Shown one piece after another: positions 1-8,034 of a stretch of DNA of 64,000 nucleotides. The DNA comes from Clostridia bacterium. GTDB lineage: Bacteria; Bacillota; Clostridia; Oscillospirales; CAG-272. Numbering within the stretch: the stretch's first letter is position 1; the number at the start of each line of letters is the position of its first letter. Location of the stretch: contig JAFTKO010000032.1 of assembly GCA_017453205.1 (NCBI GenBank), positions 101,146 to 165,145 on the forward strand, read 5' to 3'. The notes under the pieces are model-generated. The model saw only the letters and a list, made by a program, of their open reading frames with translations. It had not been told where the DNA came from and made no database searches. The translations under genes were made by a program, and so were the position numbers.

Positions 1-1918
1 GACGGTTGCTGTGACCAACGCCGCGGGAGATCGCCTGGCGGAATTGCTTTACGACGGTCACGAGATCCTTTCGGAAAAGCCCGCGATCACGGGAATGCCC
101 TCGATGCGTGGCGGCGAGACCTTGGTGGTACATTTGAAGGATCAATTTACTGCCTTTGCCTGCGATCTTTATTACACGGTATACGACGATTGCGGTGTGA
201 TCGCGCGCCGTGCCGTTTACAAGAACGGTGCAAAAACGCCCGTTATGCTGAATCGCGCCTATTCCTTTGCCATGTCTTTGCCGGGCGGCGACTATGACAT
301 GATCTCGCTCCACGGCGCATGGGCGACCGAGCGTGCCGTGCAGAGAACGCCTCTGCCTTACGGCGTGACATCGGTCGACTCCAAGCGTACCACCTCATCG
401 GCAACCCTCAATCCCTTTATGGCAATCGTCGGCAAGACTACCGACGAGCTCCAAGGCAATGCCTACGGTGTAAGCTTGGTCTATTCCTCGTCTTACGTTT
501 TAAAAGCCGAAAAGAATGAGAGTGGAAATGTGCTCCTGACCGGCGGTATCAACGACTTTGATTTTGCATGGAAGCTGGGCGCGGGTGAGAGCTTTGAAAC
601 GCCCGAGGTCGTTCTTGCTTACTCGCATGAGGGACTTGGCGGGATGAGCCGACAGTTCCACGACGCTTATCGCAACCACCTCATCAATCCGCGCTATGTG
701 CGTAGCCATCGCCCTGTGGTCATCAACAACTGGGAGGGGACTTACTTTAATTTTGACAATGAAAAGCTCAAAGCCATTGTAAAGGCGGTTGCGGGGACGG
801 GGATCGATACCTTCGTTCTTGACGACGGTTGGTTTGGCAAGCGTGACAATGATAGATCCGGCTTGGGTGACTGGGTGGTCAACTCCCAAAAGCTCCAAGG
901 CGGGCTGACCGAGATCATCAATTATGTGCACAGCCTCGGCATGAATTTCGGTCTTTGGTTTGAGCCCGAAATGATCAGTGAGGATTCCGATCTTTACCGT
1001 GCGCACCCCGATTATGCCATCGGTGTTCCGGGACGCGCACGTTGCACCAGTCGCACACAGTATATGCTCGATTTGACGCGCAAGGAAGTGCGCGATGCCG
1101 TTGTAGGGGCGGTCAACAAGATCCTGCGTGAGAACCAAATTGAGTATGTCAAATGGGACTATAACCGCAATGTGACCGAGTCTTTTTCTTTGGGACGTGA
1201 GCCCGAGAGACAGGCAGAGTTCGCGCACCGTTATGCATTGGGCGTGTATGACCTGTGCGAGCGGATCGTCAATGCCAATCCCGACGTGTTCTTTGAGGGC
1301 TGTTCGGGCGGCGGCGCACGTTTTGATCCTGCCATGCTGTACTACTTCCCGCAGATCTGGACCTCCGACGACAGTGACGCCGAGGAACGCACGAGGATCC
1401 AATACGGCACCTCGATGGTTTACCCCGTGTCTACTATGAGCTGTCATGTTTCAGTGGTACCCAACCATCAGACCACGCGTGTCACACCGATGAAGACCCG
1501 TGCCGACATTGCACATCTTGGCGCGACAGGCTATGAGCTGGATACCTCGAGCTTTACCGACGAGGATCGCGAAACGACCAAGGCACAGGTCGAGGATTAC
1601 CACGGGATGGAGGAATTGGTACTGAACGGCGATCTTTACCGTACCGAGGATATCTACAACTCCAATTACTTTGGATTTATGTTGGTCTCCAAGGATCAGA
1701 ACGACGCGCTTTTGACCGCATACCGACGCATGGGCGGCGCACAGGTCGAGACCAAATATCTGCGTGTGTGTGGCTTGGATGCGAATAAAAAGTACCGTGT
1801 TTCGGGCTTGGATAAGGTGCTCAGTGGCTCCACGCTGATGAATGTGGGGTTGCTTGCCCGTTTCCCGCGCGGCGACTTTGGAACTGTGACGCATCACTTT
1901 ACCGCAGTAGAGGAATGA
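1..1918 (+). CDS. Alpha-galactosidase, glycoside hydrolase family 36 (5' end cut by window edge)
   Basis: Hydrolyses terminal alpha-1,6-galactose from raffinose-type sugars and galactomannan fragments. The open frame runs from base 2 with no stop upstream, and 638 residues are visible; GH36 enzymes are usually about 730, so roughly 90 N-terminal residues lie outside. The GTG at 11 is probably not the true start. The TIM barrel shows the family signatures: a WFGKRDNDRSGLGDW segment near residue 275, the nucleophile Asp in KWDYNRN near residue 382, and the acid/base Asp in the SDDSDAEER region near residue 455, preceded by the CSGGGARFD loop. A beta-sandwich C-terminal part completes the protein. 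No signal peptide can be judged. It is followed by a strong terminator. The nearby GH27 gene and galK suggest a galactoside-use function. Confidence 0.93.
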   Translation, partial: TVAVTNAAGDRLAELLYDGHEILSEKPAITGMPSMRGGETLVVHLKDQFTAFACDLYYTVYDDCGVIARRAVYKNGAKTPVMLNRAYSFAMSLPGGDYDMISLHGAWATERAVQRTPLPYGVTSVDSKRTTSSATLNPFMAIVGKTTDELQGNAYGVSLVYSSSYVLKAEKNESGNVLLTGGINDFDFAWKLGAGESFETPEVVLAYSHEGLGGMSRQFHDAYRNHLINPRYVRSHRPVVINNWEGTYFNFDNEKLKAIVKAVAGTGIDTFVLDDGWFGKRDNDRSGLGDWVVNSQKLQGGLTEIINYVHSLGMNFGLWFEPEMISEDSDLYRAHPDYAIGVPGRARCTSRTQYMLDLTRKEVRDAVVGAVNKILRENQIEYVKWDYNRNVTESFSLGREPERQAEFAHRYALGVYDLCERIVNANPDVFFEGCSGGGARFDPAMLYYFPQIWTSDDSDAEERTRIQYGTSMVYPVSTMSCHVSVVPNHQTTRVTPMKTRADIAHLGATGYELDTSSFTDEDRETTKAQVEDYHGMEELVLNGDLYRTEDIYNSNYFGFMLVSKDQNDALLTAYRRMGGAQVETKYLRVCGLDANKKYRVSGLDKVLSGSTLMNVGLLARFPRGDFGTVTHHFTAVEE

Positions 1919-1937
1919 TTTGAATATTTGATCTTTG

Positions 1938-1974
1938 GTGGGGAAGCTTTTTAGAGGCTTCCCCACATTTTTTT
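1938..1974 (+). terminator. Rho-independent terminator of the GH36 gene
   Basis: A 10 bp perfect stem (GTGGGGAAGC / GCTTCCCCAC) with a 9-base spacer is followed by a run of T, 20 bases after the stop codon. Confidence 0.9.
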
Positions 1975-1983
1975 CAAATTCTC

Positions 1984-2012
1984 TTGACAATGTAACAATG
2001 TTATGCTATACG
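1984..2012 (+). promoter_or_regulatory. SigA-type promoter before a small transcription unit
   Basis: TTGACA, a 17 bp spacer and TATACG. It sits between two terminators, so it drives a unit of only about 160 bases, ending at the hairpin at 2144-2179. Confidence 0.55.
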
Positions 2013-2138
2013 ATAGCCAAGATTGTCCGTTGCACCGACGCCGTCATCGGTGAGGGCTGTGAGATCGAGGTCTTGGAATACAGCGGTGCCGCCGAGGTCC
2101 ACCCGAAAGCTAAGATTGGAAAAGTCGTGAAAATATAA
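1998..2138 (+). CDS. Small hypothetical ORF or gene remnant (46 aa)
   Basis: Not recognised. The frame runs from an ATG at 1998 and ends in KAKIGKVVKI. The part from IVRCTDAVIGEGCEIEVLEY onward has codon choice like the neighbouring genes and looks like real protein, with a faint hexapeptide-repeat rhythm. The ATG overlaps the -10 region of the promoter at 1984-2012, so a transcript from that promoter would lack this start, and there is no ribosome binding site. It may be the tail of a deleted gene, a small RNA, or a peptide begun at another codon. Low confidence as an expressed protein. Confidence 0.3.
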   Translation: MLCYTIAKIVRCTDAVIGEGCEIEVLEYSGAAEVHPKAKIGKVVKI

Positions 2139-2143
2139 ACATG

Positions 2144-2179
2144 AATGGGAAGAAACCGTAACGATTTCTTCCCATTTTT
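2144..2179 (+). terminator. Rho-independent terminator
   Basis: A 12 bp perfect stem (AATGGGAAGAAA / TTTCTTCCCATT) with a 9-base loop and a T run closes the small unit at 1984-2138. On the other strand it could also serve the GH27 gene. Confidence 0.85.
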
Positions 2180-2217
2180 GTCACGGGAGGATGATATGAC
2201 GATTTTTTTTCGGTCGA

Positions 2218-3669
2218 TTATTGTATAGTTACCGTTTTTAAAGCTTTCGTGCTTTTTATAATACGAACGCTATGAGGAGACATGGACAGATCGATTTTAT
2301 CGCTCAACCCAATATCCTCTTTTGCCCATACATCTCGTAAGCTGCCGATACCGTCAAAAATGATGTGTAAGTGCTCCTCTTGATCTCCGAGCTGGAAAAA
2401 AGCGTATGCGTATGTTTGATCTTCCAGCTTTTTTTCAAAAACGTGCAGAAGCCTTCCGTTTTCTTCGATTTGATAGATTGGAGTTGCCGTGGAAAAAGCA
2501 GTGTCTTGATTGATTGCGATGATTTCGTCATTACAGTAAAGCGAAAGCTCGAATTTGCTGATGTTTTCGAGGGTGCTGCTGATTTGAATGGGCGAATTAA
2601 AAAAAGCCCGCATTGAATACGCAACGATCATCTCGTCCTCAGTAAACTCCTTACCGACGGCACTGTAATTACAAGTGCCGATATCCAACATATCCAAATC
2701 AAAATAGTGTCCTTTATTGATATAGGGCATAAATGTAAAATACGATCGATAGATATCCAATAGATTGCTCCAATTTCCAAACGAGTCGGTATTGGATCGG
2801 TAAGAGCTGCAATATTTTGACCAATACTCATGATATTCCTTGAGTGCATGTACGGTGACACAAAATCCAAAGTCGCGGTCAGAGCGCATCAGCTCGCTTC
2901 GCATGAGCTCGGCATTGACCGGATCAGTCGGTGTCCAATCGTATTTTAGGTAGTCAAAGCCCCATTCCGTCCATTGCAGTACATTGTTTTTTTCTTTGCG
3001 GACAACACCAATCCCACCCATGGTCGAGGCAAAGCGTTTGTCGGGCTCACCCGTGGTACAACCGGGAATAGAGGAGAACTCCTTGGGACATCCCCATGCG
3101 TTGAGCATCGGAGTGGAATAGATTCCGCATTTCAATCCCAAGGCGTGCAATGTATCGGTGAGGTACTTCATATTCGGAAACTTTTGATTTGGCATAACGG
3201 CGTCAAATTTACCGCCGTATTGAGATTGCCAACCGGAGTCGATGTTGACGTAACGGTATCCGTATTCCGTAATACCAAGCTCGGTCAATCGCTTAACGAT
3301 ATTTAAAACGGAGGCTTGTGATACCTCGGAGCCAAAGGCGTTCCACGTCGTAAAGCCAAGCAAGGGCGTTACAAGTACGTTTTCCGGTCGAATTTCCAAC
3401 AAAAGCTTTTTGCGATCAACGCCGTGGCGGTTTTGGGCGATAAGCGTGATTTGATAATTTCCTGCCGAAACGACGCTACCGGAGATGATGTTATCGTTCA
3501 GTACAAGGCCTTCGGGTAGATCAAGTGCACTGTACGAAATGGGGCGTTCCCCTGTAACGGGGATCCTTAATAGAAAGGGTTTGTTCGGTGATGCTCCGAA
3601 AACGGAAGCAAGATTGATTTTGGGTGCCCCGGTAAAAGGCATGGCGGTTGCAATACGGATTGTTCTCAT
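2218..3669 (-). CDS. Alpha-galactosidase, GH27-like, with N-terminal Ig-like domain
   Basis: Predicted retaining exo-glycosidase of clan GH-D releasing alpha-galactosyl residues. It has 483 residues. Residues 1-100 form a beta-rich putative Ig domain of the He_PIG type often fused to clostridial GH27 enzymes. The barrel starts at GFTTWNAFGS and continues with YVNIDSGWQ. The nucleophile is Asp in KYDWTPTD near residue 243, and the acid/base Asp lies in YRSNTDSFGNW near residue 293. There is no signal peptide, so it is probably cytoplasmic. A GAGG-type site (AGGAGG) lies just before the ATG. It is divergent from an AraC regulator, the usual sign that the regulator controls it. Other GH27 specificities, such as alpha-N-acetylgalactosaminidase, cannot be excluded. 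Confidence 0.85.
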   Translation of the reverse strand: MRTIRIATAMPFTGAPKINLASVFGASPNKPFLLRIPVTGERPISYSALDLPEGLVLNDNIISGSVVSAGNYQITLIAQNRHGVDRKKLLLEIRPENVLVTPLLGFTTWNAFGSEVSQASVLNIVKRLTELGITEYGYRYVNIDSGWQSQYGGKFDAVMPNQKFPNMKYLTDTLHALGLKCGIYSTPMLNAWGCPKEFSSIPGCTTGEPDKRFASTMGGIGVVRKEKNNVLQWTEWGFDYLKYDWTPTDPVNAELMRSELMRSDRDFGFCVTVHALKEYHEYWSKYCSSYRSNTDSFGNWSNLLDIYRSYFTFMPYINKGHYFDLDMLDIGTCNYSAVGKEFTEDEMIVAYSMRAFFNSPIQISSTLENISKFELSLYCNDEIIAINQDTAFSTATPIYQIEENGRLLHVFEKKLEDQTYAYAFFQLGDQEEHLHIIFDGIGSLRDVWAKEDIGLSDKIDLSMSPHSVRIIKSTKALKTVTIQ

Positions 3670-3724
3670 CGTCGGTTCCTCCTGATTTTTTATTTATTAT
3701 AGCATATATAGATTTTATTTCCTA

Positions 3725-3754
3725 TTGACAAAACATAGTTATTTATGGTAAAAT
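3725..3754 (+). promoter_or_regulatory. Promoter of the AraC regulator gene
   Basis: TTGACA, 18 bp spacer, TAAAAT. The predicted transcript start leaves only about 10 to 17 bases before the start codon. A TATAAT-like box on the opposite strand near 3699-3704 probably belongs to the divergent GH27 gene, though its -35 box is not clear. Confidence 0.6.
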
Positions 3755-3771
3755 CATAGGGGGTGAGGAAG

Positions 3772-4551
3772 ATGAAAATGAGATCTGTTTTCCAAGGTGA
3801 TTCTTTACTGTTGAAAATTTGTCATTTCGGTTATGAGAATATCGGTAATGATGCCAAGTGGGGGCGTGGGAGCAGAAATGTTTATATCTTGCATTACGTT
3901 TTGGAAGGAAGCGGTTTTTTTAATGATTTTTCCGTAAAAAATGGGCAAGGCTTTTTGATCCGTCCTATGCAGAGTGTGGAATATCATTTTGATGAGATCG
4001 ATCCGTGGAAATATTTTTGGGTGGTGTTTGAGGGTGAATGTGCCGATCAAATATGTCAAAAATATATTAAAACCGATACGCACGGGATATTTACTTACGG
4101 CTTTTGTCAAAACTTGATTTTTCAAATTGGTAAGATATTTTCCGAAAAGTTTCCGTTGGGAGAGGCGGAAGCGATGTCATTATTTTTTTATCTGTTATCC
4201 ATGCACAAGGTGTCTTTGCCGCGTTCCGACAATCATTATGTGACCGAAGCTCAAAATTACATTCATCTGAACTTTCACCGTCCTCTTACGGTAAAAGAAA
4301 TTGCTGCGTCACAAAATATTGCGGATCGTTATCTTTATAATCTTTTTATCAAATATCAAGGGGTGTCTCCCAAGCAATATTTGAACAAAGTAAAGCTTCA
4401 AAACGCTTTGGAATTGCTCCGAAAAAGCGATTGCACGATCACAGAGGTGGCTATTTCGGTCGGATTTGATGACGTTTTGCAATTTTCGCGTTTTTTTGCC
4501 AGACAGATGGGAATCTCCCCAAGTGCTTACCGTAAAAAATGGCGTGAATAA
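3772..4551 (+). CDS. AraC family transcriptional regulator
   Basis: DNA-binding regulator, probably of the divergent GH27 gene. The product has 259 residues from the ATG at 3772, chosen because GGGGGTGAGG lies just upstream; an in-frame GTG at 3763 sits inside that site and the ATG at 3778 is also possible. Residues 1-140 form a cupin-like sugar-sensing domain. The C-terminal 100 residues hold the two helix-turn-helix units, with the family signature GFDDVLQFSRFFARQMGISP and the ending AYRKKW. A sugar effector such as galactose or melibiose is likely but cannot be told from sequence. Confidence 0.9.
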   Translation: MKMRSVFQGDSLLLKICHFGYENIGNDAKWGRGSRNVYILHYVLEGSGFFNDFSVKNGQGFLIRPMQSVEYHFDEIDPWKYFWVVFEGECADQICQKYIKTDTHGIFTYGFCQNLIFQIGKIFSEKFPLGEAEAMSLFFYLLSMHKVSLPRSDNHYVTEAQNYIHLNFHRPLTVKEIAASQNIADRYLYNLFIKYQGVSPKQYLNKVKLQNALELLRKSDCTITEVAISVGFDDVLQFSRFFARQMGISPSAYRKKWRE

Positions 4552-4590
4552 TGAAACCGAGAGATCGCATGACTTTCACTTGAACGCAAA

Positions 4591-4624
4591 AATAGGAAGA
4601 ATCAAAAGCTCTTCCTATTTTTTA
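4591..4624. terminator. Convergent terminator between araC-like gene and ygiQ
   Basis: The stem AATAGGAAGA / TCTTCCTATT is followed by T on the plus strand and A upstream, so it can act in both directions. It overlaps the last codons of the minus-strand YgiQ gene (stop at 4602-4604). Confidence 0.8.
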
Positions 4625-6623
4625 CATTATTGTTTTTTCTCGCCTGCGGTCTTGTGCCCGCGGGCTTTGATTTTGCGGTCTTGTGCGTATTCCTTTGTGT
4701 GGCAGAGTGTTCGCTCTTGCCGTTGCGCGGTTGTCGGCTCTGCTTGCTTGGCGCGGTTTGGCGACCTTTCGCATTGCCTTTCTGTTTGCCATTTTTTTGC
4801 GGTGCGTCTTTCTTGATGTGCGCGTTTGCGGGACGCACAAGACAATCGGGACCAAAGCCGATGAGATCGGTCCTACCCGCACGTGTCAACGCCTCACGCA
4901 CCAAATCCGCGTTTTGCGGACGGTTGAACTGAAGTAGGGCGCGTTGGAGCTGTTTTTCGTGATAGTCGGTGGCAACGTAGACGGGCTTCATATTCAAGGG
5001 GTTCATGCCTGTGTAGTACATGACCGTGGACGCCGTGCCGGGGGTGGGATAGTAGTCCTGCACCTGTTCGGGTGCGTAGCCGTTCTTTTTGAGGCAGAGC
5101 GCCAGCTCAATGGCGTCGTTCAAGGTTGAGCCGGGGTGGCTGGACATGAGATAGGGGACAAGGTATTGCTCCTTGCCGATCTGCTTGGTGATATCAAAGA
5201 ACTTTTTGCGAAAGCTCTCGTACACGCCAAAATTCGGTTTGCCCATGCAGGAAAGTACCCCATCGGAGCAATGCTCGGGCGCGACCTTGAGCTGACCGCT
5301 GACATGATCCTTGACCAGCTTGTAAAAGAAAGCATCGTCGGGATCTGCCATCAGATAGTCAAAGCGGATGCCGCTGCGGATAAATACTTTTTTGACCTTG
5401 GGGAGCGCTTCCACCTCTTCCAAAAGATGCAGATATTCCTCATGATTGACCTTGAGGTTTTTGCAAGGCGTGGGGGCGAGACACTTGCGGCTTGCGCATA
5501 CACCGTCCTTGAGCTGTTTGTCGCAGGCGGGGTAACGGAAATTTGCTGTCGGACCGCCGATGTCGTGGATGTATCCCTTAAAATCGGGGAGCGCGGTGAT
5601 CTTGCGTGCCTCTTCCACAACACTTTTGACACTGCGGGAGCGCACGGTTCTTCCTTGGTGGAAGGCAAGCGCACAGAAGTTACAGCCACCGAAACAGCCG
5701 CGATTGTGTGTGATCGAGAACTTGACCTCTTCAATTCCCGGGACACCGCCGGCAGGCTTGTAGGATGGGTGATAGTCGCGCATATAAGGGAGAGAATAGA
5801 CGTGGTCGAGCTCCTCACGCTCCAGAGGCGGCATGGGCGGATTTTGTACCAGGAGCTTGTTGTCGTAGCGCTCGCAAATGGCTTTGCCGTTGATCGAGTC
5901 TTGATTTTTGTATTGCACGCCAAACGCCTCGGCGTATTTGTGCTTGTTCTCCTTGAGCTCGTTATAGTCAAAGATGGCGGCGACCTCGTAGTGGATGGGA
6001 TCCTCGGGCTTGGCAAGGTAGACCGTTCCGCGCACGTCTCGGATCTTGCGGATCGGTACGCCTTTGTTAAGCAGCTCGGCAATGCGGCAGAGGATTTTTT
6101 CTCCCATGCCGTAGGTCAAAAGGTCGGCGCGGCTGTCTACCAGCACCGAGCGGCGCACCTTGTTATCCCAGTAGTCGTAGTGCGCAAAGCGGCGCAGAGA
6201 GGCCTCCAGACCGCCGAGAATGATCGGCACATCGCCATAAGCCTCGCGGATGCGGTTGCAGTAAACGATCACGGCACGGTCGGGGCGCTTGCCCATCTCG
6301 CCGCCCGCTGTGTAGTAGTCGAAGCTGCGCTTTCTTTTGGCGGCGGTGTAATGCGCCACCATGCTGTCGATGTTGCCCGACGTCACGAGAAAGCCGAGAC
6401 GGGGTCTGCCAAACTCGCGAAAGGCGTCGCAGGTCTTGTAATCGGGCTGTGAGAGGATCGCCACACGATATCCCGCGTCCTCCAGCACGCGCGAAATAAT
6501 GGCAACGCCAAAGGACGGGTGATCGACGTAAGCGTCGCCCGTCACGTATACGAAATCGGGTGCGTCCCACCCACGTGCTTCCATCTCCGCACGCGAGAGC
6601 GGCAAAAAGCCTGTTGTATTCAT
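4602..6623 (-). CDS. ygiQ: YgiQ family radical SAM protein
   Basis: Radical SAM enzyme of unknown substrate, conserved across bacteria. It has 673 residues from the ATG at 6623, preceded by AAAGGAAC. The frame stays open upstream to 6857, but that stretch is a repeat-containing intergenic region. The N-terminal part starts MNTTGFLPLSRAEMEARGW, and a cobalamin-binding-like alpha/beta region with DAYVDHPSFG follows. The cluster motif CxxxCxxC is seen in NRGCFGGCNFCALAF near residue 305. The last 80 residues are a Lys/Arg/Asn/Gln-rich, probably disordered tail ending in VKNRKSF. It is monocistronic and convergent with the AraC gene. Confidence 0.93.
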   Translation of the reverse strand: MNTTGFLPLSRAEMEARGWDAPDFVYVTGDAYVDHPSFGVAIISRVLEDAGYRVAILSQPDYKTCDAFREFGRPRLGFLVTSGNIDSMVAHYTAAKRKRSFDYYTAGGEMGKRPDRAVIVYCNRIREAYGDVPIILGGLEASLRRFAHYDYWDNKVRRSVLVDSRADLLTYGMGEKILCRIAELLNKGVPIRKIRDVRGTVYLAKPEDPIHYEVAAIFDYNELKENKHKYAEAFGVQYKNQDSINGKAICERYDNKLLVQNPPMPPLEREELDHVYSLPYMRDYHPSYKPAGGVPGIEEVKFSITHNRGCFGGCNFCALAFHQGRTVRSRSVKSVVEEARKITALPDFKGYIHDIGGPTANFRYPACDKQLKDGVCASRKCLAPTPCKNLKVNHEEYLHLLEEVEALPKVKKVFIRSGIRFDYLMADPDDAFFYKLVKDHVSGQLKVAPEHCSDGVLSCMGKPNFGVYESFRKKFFDITKQIGKEQYLVPYLMSSHPGSTLNDAIELALCLKKNGYAPEQVQDYYPTPGTASTVMYYTGMNPLNMKPVYVATDYHEKQLQRALLQFNRPQNADLVREALTRAGRTDLIGFGPDCLVRPANAHIKKDAPQKNGKQKGNAKGRQTAPSKQSRQPRNGKSEHSATQRNTHKTAKSKPAGTRPQARKNNNVKNRKSF

Positions 6624-6648
6624 GGTTGTTCCTTTCTTTATCTTTTTT

Positions 6649-6710
6649 GCGGGGGAACTTTTGAGAAAGTTCCCCCGCACCCCCTCAAAACTTTTAACGC
6701 ATTTTTGGAG
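6649..6710 (+). repeat. Dispersed palindromic repeat, copy A
   Basis: A hairpin (GCGGGGGAACTTT...AAAGTTCCCCCGC) is followed by a tail CACCCCCTCAAAACTTTTAA and CGCATTTTTGG. The same hairpin plus tail occurs inverted at 6870-6930 and again at 50941-51002, so this is a repeat family and not a one-off terminator. Confidence 0.7.
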
Positions 6711-6714
6711 TATT

Positions 6715-6835
6715 ATAGTTGTCTCTTTTTTAGGGAAATAACATCTTGGAGCGGGCAGGGTCTTGGCGGTGCCTAACCGCTTGCGGGAGTACCTGACGAA
6801 AAGCGTACAAACATACCCAATATTGCCCTGCATTA
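6715..6835 (-). ncRNA. Candidate structured small RNA upstream of ygiQ
   Basis: Between the two inverted repeat copies, the minus strand can fold into a rod of about 80 nt closed by GCAGGG (near 6826-6831) and CCCTGC (6755-6760). It continues with TTGG/CCAA and then holds GTAC...GTAC and GCGGT-TAGGC-ACCGC inner hairpins. A CATAAT box lies just upstream. The plus strand would fold similarly. It resembles small stable RNAs in general layout, but I see neither the SRP signature GGAAGGAAGCA nor a clear 6S bubble, so no name is given. Confidence 0.3.
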
Positions 6836-6869
6836 TGAAACGGGGCAGAAATGTCACCGTTTTCTAAAT

Positions 6870-6930
6870 CTCAAAATGCGTTTAAAGTTCTTGAAGGGTT
6901 TGGGAAACTTCTTTCAAGAAGTTTCCCAAG
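6870..6930 (-). repeat. Dispersed palindromic repeat, copy B (terminator of the TtcA-like gene)
   Basis: Read on the minus strand it is TTGGGAAACTTCTTGAAAGA with its complementary arm, then CCCTTCAAGAACTTTAAA and CGCATTTTG, closely matching copy A. It directly follows the stop of the gene ending at 6943 and can terminate it. Confidence 0.7.
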
Positions 6931-6942
6931 AAAAAAGCATCC

Positions 6943-7707
6943 CTATTCTTCCTCGTTCCGATATGCCTTTTTACCCTGCATGCCTGCCATTTCTTTAAAA
7001 CCGTCGATCTCGCCGCGCTGCATAGCGCCGAAGATGCGGTAGCGCAGACCGTCGTGTTTGCGGTCAAGTTGGTTCAGCAGTTGCTTCATTTCCTCACGCT
7101 GAGTGTTGCCGTCGGCGGGGCAGGGGGATTTGATCACGGGGAGCTGTACCTTGGAGGCAAAATAACGCACATCCTTTTCGGGCATATAGAGCATGGGGCG
7201 GATCAGCTTGATGCCGACACGGGAAAGATACGTGACGGGCGAAAAACAGCCGATGCGTCCCTCAAAAAAGAGGTTGAGCATAAAGGTCTCTACCGCATCG
7301 TCAAAGTGATGCCCAAGCGCCACCGTGTTGCAACCCAACTCCTTTGCCGCGTTGTGGAGTGCCCCGCGACGCATCTTGGCGCAGAGTGAGCAGGGGTTCT
7401 TTTCTTTTCGCACATCAAAAATAATGCGAGAGATCTCGGTGGGGACGATATGATAGGGGACATCCAGTTCCTCGCACAGCTTGGCGATCGGTGTAAAGTC
7501 CGTCCCTTCAAATCCCATGTCTATGGTGATGGCGATCAGTTCAAAGGGGACGGGATAAAAACGGCGCAGCTCTGCCATGGCACAAAGCAGGGTGAGCGAG
7601 TCCTTTCCCGCGGATACCCCCACGGCGATCTTGTCTCCCGCCTCGATCATTTGGTAGTCGTCCAGCGCACGGCGGGTAAAGCTTAAAATTCGTTTGATAT
7701 GTTCCAT
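6943..7707 (-). CDS. TtcA/TilS-family PP-loop ATPase, probable tRNA 2-thiocytidine synthetase
   Basis: Predicted to activate a tRNA base by adenylation and insert sulfur. It has 254 residues from the ATG at 7707 (MEHIKRILSF); a GTG at 7725 is also in frame, and neither has a good ribosome binding site. The PP-loop SAGKDSLTLL is near residue 33. A CSLCAKMRRGAL motif near residue 115, with one more Cys in SPCPADGNT near 190, is the TtcA-type cluster-binding set. GHHFDDAVETFMLNLF is the second family signature. It is monocistronic with the repeat-B hairpin at its end. A TtcA-like paralogue acting on another tRNA is possible. Confidence 0.85.
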   Translation of the reverse strand: MEHIKRILSFTRRALDDYQMIEAGDKIAVGVSAGKDSLTLLCAMAELRRFYPVPFELIAITIDMGFEGTDFTPIAKLCEELDVPYHIVPTEISRIIFDVRKEKNPCSLCAKMRRGALHNAAKELGCNTVALGHHFDDAVETFMLNLFFEGRIGCFSPVTYLSRVGIKLIRPMLYMPEKDVRYFASKVQLPVIKSPCPADGNTQREEMKQLLNQLDRKHDGLRYRIFGAMQRGEIDGFKEMAGMQGKKAYRNEEE

Positions 7708-7771
7708 ATTTGGGTTGATATACACAAATCAGGGGTGCCGCAAGCGCAACACCCCCAACCGTTTCCTTTTC

Positions 7772-7972
7772 TTATTCGGCAGCTTCTTCAGCCTCGGCAA
7801 CATCAGCCTCGTCAAGCTCGATATCGCATTCACCGAGTTCATCGGGAATTTCGTCTGCGTCGATGGTGAGGGTTTTAATTGCTTTGAGCTGGCGAATGAT
7901 ACCGATGGTGATTACGGTAACAGCTGCGGCGGCAATGCCCACGCCGATGGCGATTTTTACATTTTTGTTCAT
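7772..7972 (-). CDS. Small single-pass membrane protein with acidic tail (66 aa)
   Basis: Not a recognised family. Residues 5-27 (IAIGVGIAAAAVTVITIGII) form a membrane helix after a short basic N-terminus. The rest is acidic, with many Asp and Glu (DADEIPDELGECDIELDEADVAEAEEAAE is the whole tail and lies at about 38-66). An AAGGAGAC site lies 5 to 8 bases before the ATG, so expression is likely. Topology predicts a cytoplasmic acidic tail if the positive N-terminus stays inside, which would need a hairpin, or a tail outside if it does not; this is unresolved. Confidence 0.7.
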   Translation of the reverse strand: MNKNVKIAIGVGIAAAAVTVITIGIIRQLKAIKTLTIDADEIPDELGECDIELDEADVAEAEEAAE

Positions 7973-8034
7973 GATGTGTCTCCTTATTATATATATTTAT
8001 AGATTTAACATTTTGAGGCTCCCGCAATCTCTTT

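Noticed and set aside
6715-6835. SRP or 6S RNA
   Set aside because: The SRP GGAAGGAAGCA apical motif is absent and no long central bubble typical of 6S can be drawn.
6624-6857. Longer YgiQ N-terminus
   Set aside because: The upstream open frame passes through repeat copy A and the RNA-like hairpin; the ATG at 6623 has a proper ribosome site and matches the family start.
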